From positions 5,570,701 to 5,634,700 of the forward strand of contig HG738140.1 of assembly GCA_000499405.2 (NCBI GenBank): a DNA stretch of 64,000 nucleotides, written 5' to 3'. Source of the DNA: Onchocerca volvulus (Eukaryota; Nematoda; Chromadorea; Rhabditida; Onchocercidae). The stretch's first letter is position 1. Each line of letters begins with the position of its first letter. The translations under genes and the position numbers were made by a program. Below are positions 28,068-41,033 of the stretch, piece after piece. The notes under the pieces were generated by a model, which made no database searches, was not told where the DNA came from, and was given only the letters and a program-made list of their open reading frames with translations.

Positions 28068-31000
28068 ATGCTGCACCCGATAGCTACTTCTTGGCCTTCC
28101 TTGAACTCAATTCCTCAATATTTCCCTCAAAATTTTCCTCTCCCTTATCTGTCCAATATTCCGTATCCTTATCATCCCGTATCATTCTTTTATCAATCCT
28201 TATCATCTTGTAACATTCTTTTATCAATCCTTCTATCATTCTGTTATCAATCCTTATCATACCGCATCATTTTGTTACCAATCTGTAGCTGGTAGATCAC
28301 GATTTTGTCACCAAATCCTCCGTATCGCATATATAGTTATTATAGTGGTTGAAGTTTTTATTGTTTGTTGCAATAAAATAAAATTTAAAATTTAAAGGAA
28401 ATTTAAAAATATTTCAGTTTTGTCACCAGATCCTCTGATATCGCATATTTTGTCATATTCCTTCAAGCATACTGATCATTTCGATGTGAACAGCATAGTA
28501 CTATTATAACTTGATTACAGAATGAGTATTTTTATGGCATACGATCATTTGCAAATTATTCCGTCAGTTTTTCAATATTTTATTTTAAATTCAAAAATTC
28601 CAAATTATTGCAAAATAAAATCTTATAAATTCTTGATTTGATTTAAATCGTTCGAAATATTTGTATCAATAAGGATTTCAGATCGTAATTATAAAGAAAA
28701 TGATACAGCTAAATACAGAAAAATTATTAAGATAATTTGTTATAATTTGCTGAAACTTATTATTGATTACTGTTTTAACTGATTCTTCTAATTCATATCA
28801 TATAGATTAAAAATCACAGAATTATGAATCCCATTTTTTCAGTTTAATATAGTTGTATCGCTTATACGAATCCAAAATATTGAATTACTTGAAGCATTGA
28901 ATCGTTTATTTGGAAGTCTAGAATGAAGAAAAATATGAATTTTAAAATAAATCTCAATTTTTTAAAAAATATTCAATGAATTGAAAATTCGTTAACGATT
29001 AAATAAACTTTCAGAAGTAATGAAAGTGTTATAATGTTTGAAGATTTTGAGAAATAAATGTTAGAAAAGAATTTAGTGAATGTTGAAGGAAAACTTTGCA
29101 ATAATTTTCATGAATATATGCAACATCAATAGCCGAAATATTTTTAGGGTTTTCAGCATTTTTTATGATGATCCATTTCTGCTTTTATTCTCGACTTTTT
29201 CAATTCATTCTCGATGTTATTGTTCTAAAATATGACTCAGATATTCATTAGTCTCGAATTTTGCATTACAATTGTTCCCTATGATATATACGATATTTTG
29301 AATTTTTTTTCTAAAAGAAATCAATATTTGCTATCTTTCATGAAATAGTATTCGAAGAATGCTGAGGTCGAAGCATTTTAACCACTATTCATTTCGAATT
29401 TCCTACTTTTCTAAATGTTAAAAATGATCTGCGAATTTAAGAGAAATTGAGAAGAAAGCATTTTAATCAGTATTAATCTCCAACCTTTTCTAATTTGCTA
29501 AATTTTGGAAATAATTGCAAACCAAAGGAACTTTAAAAAAAAAAAAATATTAGTTTCTTTGTTGTTATTTTCTAGTAATCCGAAATTATTATATTGCTTC
29601 TTTTTATTTTGAGACTTTTCAAATGTTTCAACTATTAGATTCAATTAGATTCAAAAGGAAGACAGCTTATATTTAAATAAATCTTTAAAGAAGAATATAT
29701 ATTTAAATTTTTGTATTAAAAAAATTCTTGTATTTAAATAAGAATTAGAAATTCAAGTTTAAAGTCTTACTTTTATTTCTCCTTCTCTCTATTCTGCTAG
29801 AACCCTACTAAAATCTCCTCTTTTTTCTAATGTTTTTCACTTTTTTTTCTAGTTTATTAAATAATCGATGGATTCATAATATTCCACTGTTTGCTAAGTA
29901 ATTTAGCTTGGTTAATTTGCATAGCATTTTGTTTAAACTTTTTTTTTCTCTCAATCCGATTTCTTGTCTTCTGAAGCGAAATTGAGGTAAATGGAAGTTG
30001 AAATAGAGTAAATGAAAATTCATTACAAGTTTTCAGAAGTTCGCTACAAGTGTGACTGAAGTAAAGTTCCGTTGCATGTTTAACATTGCTTTCAATAATT
30101 CTGCTAATAAATCAGTGATATTAATAAGAGTGGTAAGAAGTTGTCGAACTTCCGAACTTGTCGAATTCGTTATTTGATATTTTGATGTTTTATTGCTAAA
30201 AACTTTTACCATCTGAATCCTTTATGCTGCACCAGCATCAACCTGCTCAAACATCAACAAATCAATCATCATCATTCCAGTCTTCTAAATCACTTCGAAG
30301 GAAACGCTTACAGGTACTGAGAAGGAATTATTCATGCCAAAAAATTTGAATTTTCAATCTATCCTTATTTACGATGTAAGTTTTGATTAATGAAATGGTT
30401 ATTGGTTTAGAAATATCTCTTTGGTATCAGTATTAAAAACATTATCGACAAAACCGAGATATTTCATAATATAAATATGATGAAATAATCAAAATATTTG
30501 TATGATAGAAATTTATATTATTTCTCAGTCAAATAAATCAATTATTCATATTTTGGCCGATCCGCAATTTGTTGTTCAAGTATCTCCTTTGAAAGCTTCC
30601 AAACCTTTGGCGGTAAATCAAGCTCCTTCATTTCATTGAAAATTTTCACTTTGATATTTCAAATTATTCCATCAAATTTATATCATAAAATATTTCGCTT
30701 TCACCGATAAACATTAATAACGAAAGGAAGAAAGTAAAATTGAGTAACAGTAAAAAATAAATATAAATTTCACTGCTTTTTATCCATAGAATCCCACAAT
30801 TTTAATTTATTATTAAACACCAATTATTACCAATTAATAACAAAATGCTTAAAATATATTTGTTCTATTGTGCAATTCAAAGTTGTCCATTTTATTCTGC
30901 AATTTTTACATTTTTTAATCAACATCTTATGTGAAGGAAATTTTTAATTTTGTTGATGAAATGATTTCAATCATTTCTGCCAAATTTTGCTCAAATATGT

Positions 31001-34000
31001 TAATGCTGCAGTTCTATAAAAATTTACTTCTGTTAAAAAATTTTATAATATATATTTGAGAGAAGTTTCAAAGTTCGTTGTATTTCCGCATGAAAGTTCA
31101 AAAGTAAAACAAAATTTATAGATGAGCAGAATTCAGTGACCTTGATGAAGTATAGTGCGAAACAAAAATCTAATTAAATAAATTCATTCAGTTTAATTTT
31201 TACATCATCAAAACTGTTATCACTGGAAATAATCTGAGACGATTCATCTATTTGATTAAAATAACAATTTTAATAGCATTGTGTGTTAGATATTCATTAA
31301 TTATGGGTAATTTATCTTGTTACTTCTTTTTTCTCCCTTTATTTCTCAAAAGACGTACAAATTTATAAATTCTTCCGACTCTCATTTATCACATCTTACA
31401 AACTTACAAAGTTTTCTGCAACAGACATCATAAATCGAAAAAATCATTTGATTGATACATTTTGTTCTCAACGATAAATAAAATAACGACAAAAATAATT
31501 TCGCCTTTTTTTTTTTTTTTTTTAAGTCATTTACACTTAAAATCCGTCAATTAAGGAAAACCTAATTCTTGTGATATTAATCCTCATTTAATAATGACGA
31601 ATATTCTTTAATTTTTTGCAGCACTACATTCGTCAAATTAAACGTTTAATTGCGGAACGAATACCACCAGCGGATCCGGAAAAGAAATTGGGAACAATCG
31701 ATGCACTCGATAAAACCGTCAAATTGGTACCTGTTTTTTTTTTTTTTTTTCGATTTCATGATCCATCTCAATTTGTTGATTTTCATCTATTTGTATTAAA
31801 ATATGATTTTACATCACTAAGTTTCATTTTCATATTTTCCATTACTTTTTAAATACTTTTTTTTTGATTTTAACTTAAAATTCACTTTTTTTCGACTTTT
31901 GATTCTATTTTTAAAAGATATTTACAAGCACAAGATAGTAAGTAAGTAAATTAACTTTTCTGGCTTTTCCGTTCAATGATGATTTTTTATTTTAAGACGT
32001 TTTAAGATATTATCTAAAATTTTACATCTTAAAGCAATGTAAAGGTCAATTAGGTCCAATTTGAAATGACTGGGAATCGTCAAATTACTCTATTTTATAC
32101 ACTTCTTGTACTGTCATAAAATGACCAAAATGATTTGACGTTTTAAGATATTATCTAAAATTGCACATCTTAAAACAATGTAAAGGTCAATTAGGTTTAA
32201 TTTGAAATGATTGGAAATTATCAAATCACTTAATTTTATACACTTCTTGTACTGTCACAAAATGACCGAAATGACCTGACGTTTTCACCTTGATCTGGAC
32301 ATTTTAAAACAATGTAAAGGTCAACTAGATCCTTTCGAAGCAATTGTCAAATTACTCCGTTTTATATACTTCTTTGTGCTATCAATTACAAAATGTTTTC
32401 AAATAGTTGCACAATTATGATTCAAAATTACTCCTTTTTTTCGATGATAATATGTTAATTTGGAAATTTTTAAATTAAAATTTTTTTTTCCGGGATGATA
32501 ATTAACATTACGTTTATTAATTTTATTATTCTCATAAATATCCCAATTAAATAATACAATTAAGCTGTTTAAAATTGTATTGTAATTTATGCAGTATCAT
32601 GGAATTTTCTAACATTCACATCTTCGATGATTCAAAATTTACTATTTTTCATGAAAAATTTTTATCAATTTTTATAAAGTCAAGATTTATTTTATAAAAA
32701 TTTCTTTAAGTTACAAACAACGCCAGTATATGCTGAAGTTACAAATCCTGGCCTTAGTCCACCTCATTCTTGGCCTGATTCACCGCACGATAGTATAACA
32801 CATATTAGCGATGATACTTGGACACCAAATGTTGATTTTGCTCGACGTCATATTTTTTCCGCAAATATCAATCTACCGGATGGTCGTATTATTGATTTCC
32901 AGAAAGTGACTTCGAAAGAAATCAACAACATTAATGTCTGTATATATTTCGAACAAAATTTTTAATTTATTTTTACAAAATTTTTGAATTTAACAGACTT
33001 TCAAATAACATTTCATCATTTTTTTTTTTTCAGTTCTAATTGGTTTTGTACAATTGTTTGCAAATACTTTTTTATAAAAATCTTCATACTTTTGATTATA
33101 AAAATTATGAAAAGATAAATAAGTAAAAATATTTTAGTAAAATTTAAGTATTCAGTTCTGAATTTGTCGAATATTTTAAGCTTTTATAGTTAGGAAATAA
33201 AATGATTTAATATTTCTGACTGTATTAATTAATTGAATTTCAAATTATAGAATCTGCATTGCGGATCATCCTTTCTGGATTTGATGACATTTTATGGACG
33301 ACAAGCTTTGCTTGCTGGTGCATACAATGATTCGATCGAGAGAAAAAAAATTCTAACACGTTTCATTGGCAGGTAAATTCATTAAATTAAATTAATTATT
33401 AAATTGAATTATCAAACTGAATCGAATTAATTGTTTTTCTTCTTTGAATTTTTATTTTATCGAAGAAAATATTTCATTATTTTTGCCGCCAATGAAAAAA
33501 AAAATTTCCAAAACAATACAGCAACTTAGATGTTCGACCATCACAAATATATTCATCGAGTTTTTTGCTCAATCTCTGTTCTTAATTTTAAGCTTAAAAT
33601 CAGGAATTTTTCTGATATTTGCCGAAACTTAAATTTTAAAAATTTAAATGATCCTAAAAACTCGAAAAACTTATAACAATCCTAAAGTTAATCCTGAAAA
33701 CTTATAATAATCTTCCAGGTGAATAATAAATTATTTTTCTAATACCAAGCTTTTACTCTTATTTTTTAATATTAGTATCTATCTCCAACAAATAATTGAA
33801 TTCCCAAAAAAAAAAGAAAAATACTGGTAAATAATGAAAGTATTAATAATACTATCATAAAAGCAATAAGAATATGCAATACTAATTATTGATATCATTA
33901 GTAATAATATGATATTGGAATCAAGTAGTTAATAATAATAATTAATGATAGAATTTCTAGTATTATGTTTTAGTATCATGACTATTGCTAATTACTCAAA

Positions 34001-37000
34001 TCATAATTGATTCGGAATGAAATTGATCAAAATTTATAAAAGTTTCAAGTTTTATGCACTCGTTGGTAAGGTTAAAACGAAAGATGTTCACTGGAAGAGA
34101 AAAAATAAAAAAATAAAAACATGATTTATTATTGACTAAAGATGTTTTTTTTTTTTTTTTTTTGTTTCATTAAGATCAAATTTCAAATATTTAAGAGAAG
34201 AAATTAATTATAAAAAATCAAAAAGAGGTAAATAATTTTTTAACTGTTTAATTTTTTAATTAATATATTCCATGGTGATATATATGTCGGTAAGTGTGCT
34301 CGTCGCCATCTTAATTCCATGATAATTGTTGTAATAAGAAGATACGGTAGTTATGATAAGCTGATACGGAGTGATAAAATGATAAAATTACAATATAATT
34401 GGGGATGATAAGAATCATAAGTAAATTGGTATTAGTACAGTAAAATGAAAGTGCATCAAACGAAAATCAGAGCACGCATCTGGTTCTACCAGTATCCGAC
34501 GATCACCAACCTATCACCTTCAATCATCCGATCCGTTCACCTGACACCATCTTCTTCTACATTACACAAATTTCTAGTGACAGGTACTGTCTGTCAGTAT
34601 CCGAAGTGATAAAATGACGAATTTGATATTAGAAACTTAAATGTTGAACTTTTTGCTCAGCTGATTATTAGATATTTGTGCCTCGTATAATTGATAATTT
34701 TTCTTAAAAAATAATGAAAAAAAAGATGAATAAATAAATGAAAAAGAAATTTTTATGTTTGGAAAAAGTGAAAATTTTAAGATTAAAATTTTTAGACTAG
34801 ACATATGAAAAAATTTGAAATAAAATTTAAATTTAATTTAGCTTCACTTGAATTAGTTAAAATGATTAAATTAATTGATGGTTTTTCATCAAAAGATTGA
34901 TAATTTTTTTCTTATAAAATAATGAAAACAAAAGCCAAATTTTTATATTAAAAAAACAGTGAATATTTTAAGATTAAAAGTTTCAGGCATAAGAATTTTT
35001 GTTATTATAGATTTAAAAAAAAAAAAAAAAAATCATTAGCAAATCATTCAAAAAATCATAACTTCATCAAAAAATCAAAAAAAAAATCAATCATCAAAAA
35101 ATCATTAGTTCCATTAATTTACCCTTGTAACAAAAAATAATATTCATTCATAGAGAAAGAAGAGAATATACGCTTTAAAAAATCGTAATCTTAATCTCAT
35201 AAAATTGTTTTGTGCTTAACTAAATTTTAAATTTTATTTCGTTAATGTTAAAATGAAATTTAAGAAGAAAAAAATGGAATTTTAGTAGTGGAGCTTTCGA
35301 ATTGCTATGCGAATACAAGCGTTCCAATTATGGTAATACCGTATCAACTCACATTCATGCGCTTGAACTTGAAAGCGCATTTGGTCCATCGAAAGCTTTG
35401 AGTACATTTATATTTTCGACTCGTCATACAAGTTCTTGTTCACTTACTTATCTTGATTCATCGTAAGTATTTGTTTTTTTCTTTTTTTTCTATTCACCTA
35501 AAAATAATACCTAAATAAGAAATTTATGAAGATTTGTTAAGACTAGGATTATTAAAAAAAATCGTTATCTTGCTGAAAGTTAGAAGTGATGATATTTTAT
35601 GAAATCTTATTTATGACGCAGTTTAATTAGTATTTACAGTATTTATATAATTGTTCGATGCAGTGTTTATTTACAGTATTATGTCTACAGTATTCTTATT
35701 TATAGAGCAGCGAACTATATTGGTTATTTGCCCGGTGAAGTGTTGAATCAGTCAATATTACACCTTTTACATCCATATGATATAGCACAAATCAAGCAGA
35801 TACATGCAACTTGTAAGTGCAAAACTTTTAAAAAATCACTATCAACTGATAAAGTGATGAAAGTTGAATAGTTAGACTGATAAAACAATATAAGATTTTT
35901 ATTCATTAAAAATAATATCTGAATAAGAAGTTATTGAGATTAAGATGTCGAAGTTTTTTTTTTTTACTCATTATCTCGCTGAAAATTAGAAATGACGATG
36001 TTTTACAGAGCAGCGGACTATGTTTGTTATAATTTAATTAATTCGCTAATTTTTTATCGCAAATATATATTCGCCAATTTTTTTTTTTTTTTTTTAGTAA
36101 GCGTCCAACGAAATGAAATAGTACGACAACGACGTTTACGATGGATTGCATTCAATGGTAGCATAATTCAAACAAATTCCGAATGGTTTGCATTTTGGAA
36201 TCCATGGACTCATAAAGTGGATACTGTAATTGGACGACATACGTTAAACGAACAACCGATCGGAAATGCGGACGTGTTAGCTGAACCATGTCCGCCACGT
36301 ATTATCACGCCACTGGATGAGTTAACGATACGTAATACTGAAGTGGAAATTAGTGCTCTACTGAACAAGGTCAGAATTTCATCAGTTTAGAAGGTCAAGA
36401 TTTTGCAACTAGGACAGCTGATTGTCATTTTGCGGTACAATAAATTCGATTCCGAGTATTCCTTGAAATAAATCAAGATATTCATTATAATCGATCATTA
36501 AAAAGTTAGCTCACTGAATACATAAATTCTTTTCCATTTAATTTGTTTATTTAATGCTTTATTTTCCAAAAAGTCTTGAAATTTTATTTTTCAAATTTAT
36601 TTGTTTATCATTATCAAAATCAAATTTTAATTTCAAGCATAGCAAATAAAACTTGATTTACTTGCTTAGCTTCAGGAACCAAGAATAGTGATAAGAAATG
36701 AAAAGTGCAAAGCAGCACCTATTGCGCATCAAAAGAATTCAAATTCAATTGACCTGAAATCATCATCTGGTACACATCTTGGTACTTATATTGATAATCT
36801 CATTGAAACGTTTGTCATAAATGCTGGAAATTCTGGAAATAAGGTAATTTTTTCATAATATTATTCGATAAAATTTGTTCAATTATGTTAATTTCATTAA
36901 TCCAGTTAATTTCGAAATTAAGCATTGAAAAGAAAATCTTTTGAAAAACGAATTATCAGCTCAATTTATAAACTCTACTTTTATTTAAAGTATTTGACAC

Positions 37001-39068
37001 CTACGATTGATCCTTGTCGATTGCCAATTAATCCGCCTGATTTTTCATCAACAAATTCCTGTAACGCCATTCCTTTGACATATAATCAGGTATCATTGTG
37101 ATAATTTATTCTTCATTTATTAAATTACAGGAAATTTGAAAATTTCACATCAATCAACCAATTCATTCATTAAATTGAAGAAAATTTGAAATTTTCACAA
37201 AGAAACAAAAAATGGAATGAAATTGGATGAATAAAGTAAATTAAAATTTAAAAATTTCAATTTCAGATCAATTGTTTGGAAAATGTACATCGGTTACTAA
37301 AAAGTCAACAACATACAGGAGATGTAGCTTCAGCACAAATAACCATCGAATCAACACCAGAAAATGGTTCATCATCATCATCAAAATTACCACCAATAGA
37401 AGATTCAAAAAGTCCACTTCCAGTACCGGAACAGGAAGATGATAACAGGTATTATTATCGATAAGTTAAGTTGAGGCTAGCTATCTTAACAGTAGAGATA
37501 AAATCATAACAAATTCAACAAATTATGATAAAATAACACTTTGATAAGAGATAAAATAATATTTCGATAAAATAATACTTTAAAAAAGCCCATATATTAT
37601 CAATATTGAATACAGGATTTCGGCAGATACGGTAGCACCAACGATGCCACTTACGCGTGAACTTCTGCAACAACATACCCGAAAATGGGAGCAAGAATAT
37701 CGTGATACATGGAAAAAACGTCTCGGTTTAAAAAGATCTATTCAGGTTCATATTTGAGTTTATGCACCATTAAGAAGATTATCAATAAATTATCAATTAA
37801 ATAATTCATCAAAGTACTCTTATATTTATATTTTTGTTTAAAAAAAAGTTTTTAAATTTAAACTTTATCAGTTTTTTATTTTTTTACGTCCTGCAAAAAA
37901 AGTCAAAGAAACTTACTTTGCTTTTTTGTTCCAAAAATTTGAAATTTTCATGAAAATGAATAATTTTTCTAAATATAGCAAACGGAATTTGTTGTGCCGG
38001 TATCGTCGAAAATTTTCCGTGAAAGCAGTCATAAATCAAGCGTAACACAAGGCGTACCAATTGCGTTACCTTCACCAAAATCTGATTATTGGACAACATC
38101 AATGAATAAAGATGATTATTACAGAAGCCTTGGACCAAATCCACCTCCACCACCTGGCAAAAATTTCCAGGTTAGAGCAATTAATTATAATTACTTCTTT
38201 AGCTCTAATAATGCAATATCGATTATATATGATGAAAAAATATTTCAAAATTTTTCTTATCTACAAAAGAATATTAGTCGAATATAGAAGGCATAGTTTC
38301 ATTGTTCATTAAATTCCGAAATTATAAAAATTTGACAAATTCTGATCATCAAATTGATCGCTAGATTCTGATCTTCAAATTGATCGATATCGACAAATGT
38401 AATTGGAAATAATTTTCTTTAAAAGAACTATCTGATGGTGTATTTCATTTTGAAAATGTTTTCAGATTACATCGGTACCATTACCACCTCCGTTACCAAT
38501 TGAGGAACGTCGATCTGCGTTTGTTCCACTTCCAAACACTACAGTATCCTCATTTCCTAATATTTCAAAATTACCTCGTGATTTATCACAACCGATCAAC
38601 TTATCATTGACCGCAAATATGCAACAATCACATTCAGTAGTCGGAATAACTACCGTAACATCAGCTACCACTGAACGACATTTTCCGACACAACAGCAGC
38701 AACAGTACCGTTCCGTGATAAAGAATACTGTAACAGCCACCTCACCACAACAACAACAACAACAACAACGACAGTATCTCGAATCTAACAGATTGACATT
38801 ACCATCATCAAGCGGAACAGCACAATGTTATTTGTCCACCGGAAATCTGATGGACACGAACTTAGAATGGCAATGTCCAACTACTGATTACGGTAATGGT
38901 ACTTCGGAAGAAATCGGCGAAACTTGCGCAGCACGTCTGAAAAATATGGCGCAACGGGCGCAACAACAATTAGAGCAGAAACGATTTCACTCTCCGCTTG
39001 CGACTTCTTCACCAGTTAAGGAAGCTACTGCTGCATTGATGTTACTACAAGAAACAATTTCCTTTTAA
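28068..39068 (+). CDS. lin-42: LIN-42 / PERIOD-family PAS protein
   Basis: Nematode PERIOD homologue controlling heterochronic timing and moulting rhythm, largely through transcription of miRNA genes. Exons: 28068-28178 (proposed start), 30236-30313, 30529-30612, 31622-31726, 32711-32935, 33251-33372, 35286-35462, 35706-35812, 36098-36369, 36676-36843, 36991-37089, 37267-37448, 37616-37745, 37979-38170, 38466-39068; about 884 residues. The PAS region includes AANYIGYLPGEVLNQSILHL and then AFWNPWTHKVDTVIGRHTL, both PERIOD-like. Downstream, LTRELLQQHTRKWEQEYRDT resembles the SYQ region of LIN-42, and an LKNMAQR segment near the C terminus may be the LT motif. The 3' part is Ser/Pro-rich with two polyQ runs. 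Exons from 30529 on are secure. If the first exon is wrong, an in-frame ATG at 30224 could serve instead. Exon 10 may start six bases earlier (36670). Confidence 0.9.
28179..28287. repeat. Degenerate tandem repeat after the lin-42 first-exon donor
   Basis: About four copies of a 23-30-base unit, TATCATTCTTTTATCAATCC plus CTTATCA-type linkers, begin exactly at the proposed donor of lin-42 exon 1. A second local duplication follows: TTTTGTCACCARATCCTC...TATCGCATAT occurs at about 28299-28331 and 28415-28447. Confidence 0.7.
31996..32395. repeat. 142-bp tandem repeat, 2.8 copies, in a lin-42 intron
   Basis: The units start at 31996, 32138 and 32279 with GACGTTTT and share AATGTAAAGGTCAAYTAGRT, a TCAAATYACT block and TATACACTTCTTGTACTGTCA. 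The first two copies are about 140 bp and closely alike. The third is shorter and diverged. They lie in the intron between the exons at 31726 and 32711. Confidence 0.85.
38691..38768 (+). repeat. Two polyglutamine runs in LIN-42
   Basis: Codons for five Gln (38691-38705) and seven Gln (38748-38768), almost pure CAA in the second, lie in the low-complexity C-terminal region of the last exon. Such runs commonly vary in length between isolates. Confidence 0.9.
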
Positions 39069-41033
39069 TTAATTATTAAGCTAAATTTTGAATTTTGAAC
39101 TTGAAAATTTGAAAAAACATCTTCGAAGAAAAAATTATGCTTCATTTTCATTTCAATGTTTGTTGAATCTTTGCCAATGCGCAATTTGTTTTCATGCAAA
39201 TGTCCAGTCATTTTTCAATCAAAAAGAAATAAGCATTTTTGCTCGAAATATCTGAAATGACTACTTCGAAATGACCTTTGTTGACTTTTGTTCCTATTTC
39301 AAGCATATTTCAATTCTGATTTAGTATTGATTTTTCAAAAATCGTTGGATGATCAAAATTATCTATGCATAATTGATATAAATCTTGAAAGTACAGATAA
39401 TTGTGATTAGGCTCACGAAATTATCTTGCTACTTTTTACTATTCCCAAAAATTTTAGGTTTTTTTTTTTTTTTTTTTTTTGTTAATCAATCAATGTTATT
39501 GCAGAAATTCTCATTTTTTAATTGTTTATTCTCCTATTTCTAGTTTAGATTTATTAAGGCAACTGAAATAAAAAATGATAAATAGCATTGATAAAAATGA
39601 GAAAAATAATGATCAAATATCGTAAGCTAAAAAATTAATTAATTGAACTGAAAGAGGCCATTCATGCCGATTCATCCATGAAAAATGAGCAGTTCGGATT
39701 TAAAATTTTTTCATTTCAAATTTCAGTTCGAACTTTATTGTATCATTTCAAACTTACTTACACTTAAACTTAAAATGCGCGTAACTCTCACACCGACGTC
39801 TTTCTGGTTCTGGAACGATTGTGTATTTGTTTGTTTGTTTCTTCTTTTTTTTTTCCTTTTATAATTTGAAAATATCGTTCCAGTTTTTCATCACCTCTTT
39901 CTCTCTCTTTCGTTCTTTTTGGCATTCTATCGTTATTTGTGGATGTATATATGATGCATATTTATTGCTATTTTTGAAATTTAAAAATTATAAGAAGAAA
40001 TCTGATTTTCAATTCCATCTTTGAAAGATTAAGAATTCAAATTATCGAACGATTTGGATATAGAAGATTGGGTAAAATTATAACACACCGCGAATATGGA
40101 GCTTAATTTTACCATGTAGCTAAATTATTTGAATTTCAATTGAAAGAAAAGTGGCTTTTGTAGAAATTAAAAATTTCATTTTTCTCTTCCTCTCATTTCT
40201 AATCATTAATTATCTCTTATTTAATATGTACTGTATGTGGTCGCCTCAATTTATTATTGTGATTTTTTATAGTTCTCAATCTTTTTCATCCTTCGATGAT
40301 ACCGTAAATAACTGGATAACGAATTTTTTTGAAATACAAGCATCACTGCCTCAAATTGACAAATATTTATATGCTGCCAATACTATAAGTTCTTTCATAT
40401 TTTTAAATTTTTAAGTTTTCAACATTGTTTTGTTGAGTATTCAAATGATTTTTGAATATTATTTGAGCGAATAAAACTTTTTTGCACTTGGAAAACATTT
40501 TTCAAGAAGTTATAGCAGGCGTAAAGAGTATATACGATTTATCTAGCATACTTTTGCTCCATATCTTAAAACTATCGGTTATAAATATAATAGATGAGGT
40601 ATGCTTATTTGGATCATGTGAAAATCTTAAGAAACAAAAAATATATGAAAAGAATAAAAAATGAAATATCTCCCCTTTGTTTGCTATCAAATTAAAAGCC
40701 AAAAAATGTACGTATAAAACTTAAAAATAAAGCCTCGATTTATTTTTCCATCTGTATGAGAAATAAAGAAAAAAATCAACCTCAAAGTCATTATGACTCT
40801 CCCACGCTATTTTAAATTGGGAAATAACACTATTTCGGGGACTGCTAGAGATGGTTATGTTAAAACAGGAAATAAAAAACAACTAGAATCAAAATGACTA
40901 AATGAAAATAAAATGACTGAAATAAAATTGGCAATATAATCAGAATATAAAGCATGAAACAATCAAATTAATGGTTCACAATTGATAACTTAGCTACATA
41001 CAGAAAACGAGATGAATTCACGAAATCATTTTA
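39069..41033. other. Convergent intergenic region (3' UTRs of lin-42 and top3b)
   Basis: No conserved coding segment is seen in this roughly 2 kb. AATAAA occurs on the plus strand near 39569 (possible lin-42 polyadenylation signal) and on the minus strand at 40739-40744, about 290 bases beyond the top3b stop. An 87-codon open frame at 40151-40414 is hydrophobic, has no splice context and matches nothing I recognise. Confidence 0.5.

Noticed and set aside
40151..40414. Hydrophobic 87-codon frame as a small membrane protein gene
   Set aside because: No splice sites, no homology recognised, and the content is typical of random AT-rich translation.
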